Positions 8,627-14,671 of a stretch of 15,803 bases of DNA are shown here, piece by piece (position 1 is the stretch's first letter; each line of letters starts with the position of its first letter). The position numbers were made by a program, and so were the translations under genes. Below the pieces are notes generated by a model, which made no database searches, was not told where the DNA came from, and saw only the letters and a list, made by a program, of their open reading frames with translations. This DNA is from Flavobacteriales bacterium (GTDB taxonomy: Bacteria > Bacteroidota > Bacteroidia > Flavobacteriales_E > Vicingaceae). The stretch spans positions 1-15,803 of the forward strand of contig JAESUI010000193.1 in the NCBI GenBank assembly GCA_016763135.1, read 5' to 3'.

Positions 8627-8827
8627 TTAATTTAGTTTATCAGCTTCTTTTTCGTCTGATTTAGCACCTTCTTCTCCTTCTTTCATTCCATCTTTAAACT
8701 CCTTAATTCCAGAACCAACGCCTCTCATTAATTGAGGTATTTTTTTACCTCCAAATAACAATACTACGATACCTACAATTAAAGCTATTTGCCATGGTCC
8801 GATAAATCCTAATAATATAGTGTTCAT
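8627..8827 (-). CDS. tatA: Twin-arginine translocase subunit TatA/TatE family
   Basis: A 66-residue TatA-family protein. It has a short N-terminal membrane helix (about residues 5-25, GPWQIALIVGIVVLLFGG), then the hallmark FGGKKIPQLMRGVGSGIKEF hinge and amphipathic helix, then a charged acidic/basic tail (KEGEEGAKSDEKEADKL). TatA oligomers form the transport pore for folded Tat substrates together with TatC, which is not encoded in this window. Length and motif order are typical of the family. It lies between the CPBP protease gene (64-base gap) and the transglycosylase gene (190-base gap). The 64-base leader contains two overlapping inverted repeats (CTAAT/ATTAG at 8846-8863 and TACAAG/CTTGTA at 8850-8872) that cannot form at once. 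Confidence 0.92.
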   Translation of the reverse strand: MNTILLGFIGPWQIALIVGIVVLLFGGKKIPQLMRGVGSGIKEFKDGMKEGEEGAKSDEKEADKLN

Positions 8828-8891
8828 GTCTTTATTTTTTTATCGCTAATACAAGTCGATTAGTAGCTTGTAAAGGTACGAAAGATTTTAA

Positions 8892-9828
8892 TTAAACCGA
8901 GATAGGCTCATCGTTTTGATTATTTATCGATTCTTCCTGACTCACTTTTCGAATTAGATAGAAAATAACAACCGAAAGGATAAAACTTACTAAATAAAAT
9001 ATAGCTCCATTACCGCTTTCTTCAAAAATGGAAACGTCAGTATTTTCCATGCTTTCTGGCATAAAATAGCTTAGAAAAAGGACACTGCCATTATTAATAA
9101 AATGTCCTAAAATAGGTAGCCATAACGATTTTTGACCAATAAAAAATATAACCAAACATTGCTCCCAAAAGCATTATCGGTAAAAAACTATAAAACTGCA
9201 TATGAAGCAATCCAAATAAAAAAGCAGTTATCCATATTCCTATGTGGTAATTATTTGTCCAACTGATAAATATTTTTTGCAACACACCTCTAAACAATAA
9301 CTCTTCACCAAAAGCAGGTATAATAACAATAAGTATAATAACAATAATTAACTCTCCCGCTCCTTCAAAAGTTAAAAAAGCATTTTGCATTATTAATGCT
9401 TCTTCTTGTTTTATTTTAAACCATTGCTCTATTCCAGACAAAAACTCCGGTAAAACTATATTTCCATTAAACTCAATTACCCAAGAAAGGAAAGGAATTG
9501 AAACAACCATTAACCCAAATATTAATAAATAGTTAATTGGTTTACTCGTATTAACCAAGCTAAGTTTTTTAATTAAATTCTTTGATGAAATCATAGCATA
9601 AACAATTGGAGCAACCACAAACAAACCTCCCGCTGTAAATAGCTGAAGAATTTTTAAGCCTTTAATCGTGTTGACATTTCCTAAATTATTAACATCTAAA
9701 CCATCAACACCATAAGCCAAAAAAGTTATAAACCCTCCAATAATAGAAAAAAGAATAACAGAAATTAAACACAAACACATTATTAAAATGAATTGTAAAG
9801 AAGGTTTATCGTCTATTTCTATTGGCAT
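8892..9828 (-). CDS. CPBP-family intramembrane metalloprotease, split by a one-base homopolymer frameshift
   Basis: A multi-pass membrane protein of the CPBP (CAAX protease and bacteriocin-processing, Abi) family. Motif 1 is EELLFR (E175, E176, R180); motif 2 is F205-G-L-L-H209. From ATG 9828 the frame runs to a stop after 244 residues, ending in the non-homologous tail IVMATYFRTFY. The other frame, joined at K233, gives YWSK-SLWLPILGHFINN, which supplies the missing third motif HxxxN and a last membrane helix. The joint is a run of five T on the plus strand (9129-9133); four would restore one frame of 311 residues. The overlap is at 9094-9155. Known members cleave prenylated CAAX proteins or act in bacteriocin immunity; the substrate here is unknown. 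If the shift is real, the truncated product lacks an active-site histidine and is probably inactive. It is the first gene of the leftward group. Confidence 0.82.
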
Positions 9829-9973
9829 TTTCTTGTTTTTATTCTAGAAAGTAAAAATAGTAATTATTCTAGGGAATCCTTGATTGTTAAAAATAGATGT
9901 TTGATATTTGTTGCTACTCGAATATCTAATATAGATGGCACAAAAATTGCCCTTCCGAGGCTAAAAATTCAAG

Positions 9974-10444
9974 ATGAAGTCTATTGTTTTAATACTTGCT
10001 TTCACTTTTTCTTTTCTCAATTTTTCAATAGAGAAAAGCACTTTTTATGATGCTCTTTCTAGCAATTCTGTTGAAAAGCTTGATAAAATGATTCAACAAC
10101 TAGAAAAAGAAAAGAAAACATCACTCAACCTAGCATACAAAGGAGCTTTAATTGCAAAAAAAGCTGCTTTCAAGAAAAAAGTTGCAGATAAAATCAACCT
10201 ATTTAAATCTGGTGTAACACTATTAGAAACAGAAATAAGTAAATTTCCAAAAGAAGTTGAATACCGATTTCTTAGATTAACTATTCAAGAAAATTGTCCG
10301 AAAATTTTAAAGTATAATAAAAACATTGAAGAAGACATTGATGTTATTACAAAAGGATACCCTCATCTAAATAAACCCCTCAAAAAAATAATATTGGATT
10401 ATACCAAGCATTCTAAGCTACTAAACTCTAATAAGCTAAAATAA
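9974..10444 (+). CDS. Small exported helical protein of unknown function, first gene of the dialkylresorcinol operon
   Basis: A 156-residue protein with an N-terminal hydrophobic signal or anchor (MKSIVLILAFTFSFLNFS) followed by a charged, lysine-rich, mainly helical region. Notable segments are DKMIQQLEKEKK, LAYKGALIAKKAAFKKK, and the well-formed block EVEYRFLRLTIQENCPKILKYNKNIEEDI. I do not recognise an assigned domain; from memory, similar proteins occur beside dar/flexirubin genes in other Bacteroidota. It is separated from darA by 18 bases on the same strand, so it is presumably expressed with the pigment genes and acts in the periplasm or at the membrane. It lies across a 145-base divergent gap from the CPBP gene, where the operon promoter should be; I found no convincing -7/-33 pair. 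Confidence 0.7.
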   Translation: MKSIVLILAFTFSFLNFSIEKSTFYDALSSNSVEKLDKMIQQLEKEKKTSLNLAYKGALIAKKAAFKKKVADKINLFKSGVTLLETEISKFPKEVEYRFLRLTIQENCPKILKYNKNIEEDIDVITKGYPHLNKPLKKIILDYTKHSKLLNSNKLK

Positions 10445-10462
10445 TAAGTTACCTTCACATTA

Positions 10463-11370
10463 ATGAAGAAAATATTAGTAGTCAGTTTTTCTCAATCAGG
10501 CCAGTTAACTCAAATTGTCAATAATTTTTTAATCCCTTTTAAAGGAGCTGATATTGATTGGGTTAAAATTGAACCAAAAGACCCATTCCCTTTCCCTTGG
10601 AGTAATGAAGAATTTTATAATGTTTTCCCTGAAACGGTGCTAGAAGAATCCATTCAACTTAACCCTCCAAATTTCAAACACCAAGAATACGATTTAATTA
10701 TATTAGGATATCAACCTTGGTACTTGTCTCCATCAATGACTACAACAGCACTTTTTGAAAACGAAAAGTTTTGTAGCTTGATAAATAATAAGCCTATAAT
10801 TACCATTATTGGTTCCAGAAACATGTGGTTAAATGCTCAGGAAAGTGTTAAGCTATTTATCAAAAAAGCAGGTGGAAACTTGGTTGCCAATATTCCTTTA
10901 GCAGATAAAACAATGAACCTTATTAGTGCGATAACTATTCTTCATTGGATGTCTACTGGAAAAAAAGACAGGAAGTGGGGCATTTTTCCATTACCAGGAA
11001 TTTCTGAAAAAGACATTAATGAAACTTTCCTTTTTGGAGAAATTGCTGTTAAAGCATTTAATAAAAACTCCTATGATGAGCTACAGGATAACATTGTCAA
11101 ACTGAATAAAATTAGCATTAATACGAGCATCATGTTTATCGAATCTAGGGCTAAAAAACTTTTTAGAATCTGGGCTAAAACAATTAAAAAGAAAGGAACA
11201 ACTCCAAAAAAAGAGCTCGGTGGTTAAAGATATTTGAACGATATCTTTTCTTTGCCCTATTTTTTGTTTCCCCCATTATCTTAACTGTATATAACATAGT
11301 TGTTAGGCCATTAACTTTTGGTAGAATTAAGAGAAAAAAAGAGTATTTTCGCAGCGTAAAACTAAATTAA
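10463..11370 (+). CDS. darA: DarA-like dialkylresorcinol aromatase ("condensing enzyme"), C-terminal anchor in the -1 frame
   Basis: The protein starts KKILVVSFSQSGQL, the first strand and FMN-phosphate loop of a flavodoxin-like fold. YDLIILGYQPWYLSPSMT and IITIIGSRNMW match the DarA-type enzymes of dialkylresorcinol loci, which by published work on the dar pathway oxidise the cyclohexanedione made by DarB to the aromatic resorcinol. The in-frame stop at 11225-11227 gives 254 residues ending TTPKKELGG. Shifting -1 after the A7 run 11206-11212 gives KK-RARWLKIFERY, then a membrane segment (LFFALFFVSPIILTVYNIVV) and a basic tail to a stop at 11368-11370: 302 residues in all, close to my recollection of the family length. 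The extended end is only 3 bases from darB, matching the tight packing of the operon, whereas the short form would leave a 146-base gap. The extension is therefore almost certainly part of the gene. Confidence 0.85.
11206..11248 (+). promoter_or_regulatory. Possible -1 ribosomal frameshift signal, or homopolymer error site, in darA
   Basis: Zero-frame codons CCA AAA AAA GAG contain the heptamer A AAA AAA (11206-11212), slippery for tRNA-Lys. Slipping -1 enters exactly the frame that encodes the conserved C-terminal membrane tail. A purine-rich GAAAGGAA at 11191-11198 sits seven bases upstream. A perfect hairpin AAAGATAT (11226-11233), loop TTGAACG, ATATCTTT (11241-11248) starts 13 bases after the heptamer and spans the zero-frame stop. 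The spacer is longer, and the stem more AT-rich, than in well-known signals. One missing A in the assembly explains the shift equally well. Confidence 0.35.
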
Positions 11371-11373
11371 AAA

Positions 11374-12516
11374 ATGTCCAAGGTCTACATAACCAAAACT
11401 TCTAATTTTTTACCTAATTCCGTTGTCTCAAATGATGAGATGGAAGAGTATTTAGGTTTTATCAATGAGAAAAAATCCCGATCTAAAGCACTGGTTTTAC
11501 GCAGCAATAAAATTAGAGAACGATATTATGCCCTCACAAAAGAAGGGAAAAGCACTCATAACAATGCAGACTTAACTTCTTTAGCCATAAAAAACTTATT
11601 TACTGAAAGTCCTGAAGAAATCAAAGACGTAGATTTGCTATGTTGTGGAACGTCTTCTCCAGATCAAATGATGCCAGCTCATGGAGTAATGGTTCATGGA
11701 GCATTACCTGAAATGAACCCCATAGAAGTTATCACTCCTTCAGGTAATTGTTGTTCAGGAATGCATGCTTTAAAATATGCTTTTATGTCTTTAACTATCG
11801 GGGATAAAAACAAAGCTATTTGTACTGGCTCAGAACGAATTTCAAGTTTTTTAAGATCAAAACATTATGAAGAAGAAGTTAAACAGCTAAGTAAATTAGA
11901 AGAAAATCCATCATTAGCATTTGAAAAAGATTTTTTAAGATGGATGCTTTCTGATGGTGCTGGAGCTTTTATGCTAGAAACAGAGCCTGATAAAAAAGGT
12001 CTTTCTTTACGAATAGAATGGATAGAATCTGTTTCTTATGCCAACCAAGAAGATGCATGTATGTATATGGCTACAGACAAGTTGTCTGATGGAAAGCTGA
12101 AAAGCTATATGGAATATTCACCGAATGAATTGCTTGAACAATCTATACTAAGTATAAAACAAGATGCTAAACAGCTTGATGGAAAAATTGTAGAATTGAG
12201 TTTTGTTAAAGTGCCTGAAATATTTAAAAAACATAACTTATCATCAGAAGACTTAGATTATTTCTTGGTTCATATGTCGAGTTATTATTTTGAGAATAAA
12301 ATAGCTCAACATTGGGACGATTTAGGGATGCATATTCCTAAAGAAAAATGGTTTACTAATCTTTCTACTAAAGGGAATGTAGGTGCTGGTTCAATTTATT
12401 TAATGGTTGACGAGTTATTTAATAATGGCACCCTCAAGAAAGGCGAAAAAATATTATTAGTTGTTCCTGAAAGCACTAGATTTTCATATGCCTATTGTCT
12501 GCTAACTGTTTGTTAA
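11374..12516 (+). CDS. darB: DarB-like beta-ketoacyl-ACP synthase III of dialkylresorcinol synthesis
   Basis: A 380-residue thiolase-fold condensing enzyme. The catalytic Cys-His-Asn triad of KAS III is visible: C127 in GNCCSGMHALKYAF, H300 in DYFLVHMSSYYF, and N335 in TKGNVGAGSIYLM. DLLCCGTSSPDQMMPAHG in the first half and LSDGAGAFMLE mid-protein are also typical. DarB-type enzymes differ from housekeeping FabH in length and active-site surroundings and fuse two beta-ketoacyl units to a cyclohexanedione, which DarA then aromatises. The position directly after darA (3 bases after the frameshift-restored darA stop) and before other pigment-locus genes supports this role over primary fatty-acid initiation. 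The next gene starts one base after its stop, so translation is coupled. Confidence 0.9.
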   Translation: MSKVYITKTSNFLPNSVVSNDEMEEYLGFINEKKSRSKALVLRSNKIRERYYALTKEGKSTHNNADLTSLAIKNLFTESPEEIKDVDLLCCGTSSPDQMMPAHGVMVHGALPEMNPIEVITPSGNCCSGMHALKYAFMSLTIGDKNKAICTGSERISSFLRSKHYEEEVKQLSKLEENPSLAFEKDFLRWMLSDGAGAFMLETEPDKKGLSLRIEWIESVSYANQEDACMYMATDKLSDGKLKSYMEYSPNELLEQSILSIKQDAKQLDGKIVELSFVKVPEIFKKHNLSSEDLDYFLVHMSSYYFENKIAQHWDDLGMHIPKEKWFTNLSTKGNVGAGSIYLMVDELFNNGTLKKGEKILLVVPESTRFSYAYCLLTVC

Positions 12517-12517
12517 C

Positions 12518-12916
12518 ATGAAAAAAAAGGACACTCCTCAAGATACTAGTAGTTTACAAAATATTACTAGAGAAGTTTGTTATGTAAAAAATAGTGAGGG
12601 GAAATATGAAACAGATTTAAGCTCTGGTTGGGAAGTTAAAAGTGCTGCACTCGACAACGCTTGGGATGATATCAATGAGCAAATTGAAGCAGCTAAAAAT
12701 GCAGTTCTTGCTGGAGAAAAAAGCCCAATCTATTATTATTTTGTTAAACAATTAATGGATTTTCAAGTATTATCTGGTTACACCAAATTTTGGAAAATTT
12801 CTATAAAAAAACACATGACTCCAAAAGGATTTAAAAAATTAAGTGAAAAGAAATTAGCTGTCTATGCTAAAGCTTTTGATATTAATATAGACGAGCTCAA
12901 AAATTTTAAAGTATAG
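12518..12916 (+). CDS. Small protein of unknown function, conserved in dar/flexirubin-type loci
   Basis: A 132-residue soluble, charged protein without signal peptide or membrane segment. Segments that look conserved to me are ITREVCYVKNSEGKYET, SGWEVKSAALDNAWDDI, SPIYYYFVKQLMDFQVLSGYT and the C-terminal KLSEKKLAVYAKAFDINIDEL. I recall similar short proteins between darB and a BtrH-like gene in other Bacteroidota, but know no function. The SEKKLAVYAKAF...IDEL end resembles a small helix-turn-helix-like bundle, which is a weak impression only. It starts one base after the darB stop and its TAG shares a G with the GTG start of the next gene. Such coupling suggests it forms a complex with, or is needed in a fixed ratio to, DarB or the BtrH-like enzyme. 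Confidence 0.78.
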   Translation: MKKKDTPQDTSSLQNITREVCYVKNSEGKYETDLSSGWEVKSAALDNAWDDINEQIEAAKNAVLAGEKSPIYYYFVKQLMDFQVLSGYTKFWKISIKKHMTPKGFKKLSEKKLAVYAKAFDINIDELKNFKV

Positions 12917-13928
12917 TGGTAAAAGACTTTAAACATATACAAACAGCTCATTGTGAAAATGGCGTTATTACAAGCTTACTACGACACAGAGGATTAGACT
13001 TTATGAATGAACCTCTAGCTTTCGGGATGGGTGCAGGTCTGTTTTATCTTCATGTGCCTATTTTAAAATTCAATGGAGGTCCAGCAATCTCATTTAGATC
13101 AATGCCCGGGGGAATATTTAAAAGAACATGTAAAGCACTAAATATTGACTTAGAAAGAAAAAAATTTAAAGACGAACTTTCTGCTCAAAAATTTTTAGAT
13201 AAAAAACTTGAAGAAGGGATTCCTGTTGGTTGTCAAGTAGGTGTTTATCACCTAACCTATTTTCCAAAAGAATATCGTTTCCATTTTAATGCACACAACC
13301 TTATTGTTTATGGAAAAGAAGGTGATAACTATTTAATTAGTGATCCTGTAATGGAAACAGTTACAACATTAACTACTGCCGAATTGAACAAAGCCCGATT
13401 TTCTCAAGGAATGTTAGCTCCAAGAGGACATGTCTACTATCCTAAAAAATTGGAAATGTTGATGAGGCTGTTATTAGAAAAGCAATTATAAGTGGAATCA
13501 ATAGAAACATTCTTTACATGCTTCGTGCACCAGGGCCAATTATTGGCGTAACTGGAATAAAAGGTACAGCTAAAAGAATTAAAACTTGGCGCAATAAATA
13601 TGGGCAAAGAAAAGCTGGTTTATTTCTTGGTCAAATTGTACGAATGCAAGAAGAAATTGGAACTGGTGGTGGTGGTTTCCGTTTTTTATATGCCGCATTT
13701 TTAGAACAAGCTGCTGGTTATTTACAAGATGATAGGCTACTAGGCATCGCTGATCAAATGACAAAATCTGGAGATTTATGGCGAACTTCTGCTGTACAAA
13801 TGGCAGGGATTTATAAGGGCAGGTTAACCGAACAAAAAGACTATGATGATTGTGCAAATATCTTGCGCGAAATTTCTGAAGTTGAAAACGCTGCATTTCA
13901 ACAGCTCGCAAAACTGAAATTAAAATAA
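12916..13928 (+). CDS. BtrH-like acyltransferase (BtrH N-terminal + DUF4872), split by a one-base A-run frameshift
   Basis: The N-terminal half reads as the BtrH_N fold: C13 in TAHCENGVITSLLRHRGLDF, H127 in NAHNLIVYG and D143 in YLISDPV resemble a papain/C39-like Cys-His-Asp triad. It starts with GTG at 12916, overlapping the previous stop by one base. The frame ends at 13491, and a 136-residue open frame from ATG 13518 encodes the C-terminal half (DUF4872-like, APGPIIGVTGIKG onward). A -1 shift at the A6 run 13444-13449 joins them without gap: YYPKK-IGNVDEAVIRKAI then INRNILYMLRAPGPIIG, giving 337 residues, normal for the family. Butirosin BtrH moves an acyl group from an acyl carrier protein to an amine. 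Here an acyl transfer to the resorcinol, or another pigment step, is my inference. The stop overlaps the ABC ATPase start (TAATG). Confidence 0.85.
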
Positions 13929-14671
13929 TGTCATCTTTAGCTCATATAGAAATAAATGATATTTCTAAAAAGTATAAATCTGCGTCCTTTGAAAGCTTAA
14001 GTAATGTTTCTTTTTCTATCAATGCTGGACAAACAATAGGTGTTTTAGGGCCAAATGGAGCAGGGAAAACAACATTAATATCAATTCTCTGTGGGTTAAT
14101 AGAACCTACAAAAGGTAATGTTACTTACCAATTAAAAAATGGAAATAGCATCACTGGAGTTGACCTAAAAAAAATTATTGGTTTTGTACCTCAAGAGTAT
14201 GCTTTTTATCATGAGCTTACTCCAGTACAAAACATAAATTACTTTGGTTCACTATACAACCTTAGCAAAGATGAAATCAAAGAAAAAACAGCTTCTTTAC
14301 TTTCTATATTAGGATTATCGAGTGTTGCAAACAAAAGAATAAACACCTTTTCTGGCGGGATGAAACGAAAAGTAAATTTAGCAATTGGCTTAATTCATAA
14401 TCCTTCCATTTTATTTTTAGATGAACCAACAGTTGGTGTTGATGTTCAAAGTAAGCTTTCTATTATTCAGTTTTTAAAAGAAACAAGCAAACAGGGAACT
14501 ACAATAATTTACACCTCACACCACCTATCTGAAGCGGAAGATTTTTGTGATCAACTCCTATTAATTAGCAAAGGAAAAATTGTAGCAGAAGGAGAAACAC
14601 AAAAGTTGATTCAAAAATATAATGCCAAGGATTTACAATCATTATTCATTCAACTAACAGAAGCAGAATGA
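13928..14671 (+). CDS. ABC transporter ATP-binding protein
   Basis: A 247-residue ATPase subunit with all ABC motifs: Walker A GPNGAGKTT (41-49), Q-loop at Q89 (VPQEYAF), signature FSGGMKRKV (141-149), Walker B ILFLDEPTVGVD (161-172), and H-loop H198 (IYTSHHLSEAED). The single nucleotide-binding domain and closeness to NatA/DrrA-type exporters fit an ABC-2 pump. Its start overlaps the BtrH-like stop (TAATG) and its own stop overlaps the permease start by four bases (ATGA), so it is the energising subunit for the permease that follows. Given its place in the pigment operon, export of the dialkylresorcinol or its aryl-polyene ester toward the outer membrane is likely but not shown by sequence alone. 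Confidence 0.92.
   Translation: MSSLAHIEINDISKKYKSASFESLSNVSFSINAGQTIGVLGPNGAGKTTLISILCGLIEPTKGNVTYQLKNGNSITGVDLKKIIGFVPQEYAFYHELTPVQNINYFGSLYNLSKDEIKEKTASLLSILGLSSVANKRINTFSGGMKRKVNLAIGLIHNPSILFLDEPTVGVDVQSKLSIIQFLKETSKQGTTIIYTSHHLSEAEDFCDQLLLISKGKIVAEGETQKLIQKYNAKDLQSLFIQLTEAE

Noticed and set aside
9841..9872. ATTCTAG repeated at 9841-9847 and 9866-9872 upstream of the CPBP gene as a regulator site
   Set aside because: Seven-base AT-rich matches are common by chance here and no further symmetry supports an operator pair.
9900..9930. TTTG at 9900-9903 with TATCTAAT 19 bases later as a Bacteroidota promoter for the dar operon
   Set aside because: The spacing and TTTG fit, but the -7 element matches TAnnTTTG poorly, so it is no better than chance in such AT-rich DNA.
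13579..13911. 110-codon minus-strand open frame opposite the BtrH-like C-terminal half
   Set aside because: Gln/His/Phe-rich antisense shadow; the plus strand encodes a recognisable DUF4872-like region.
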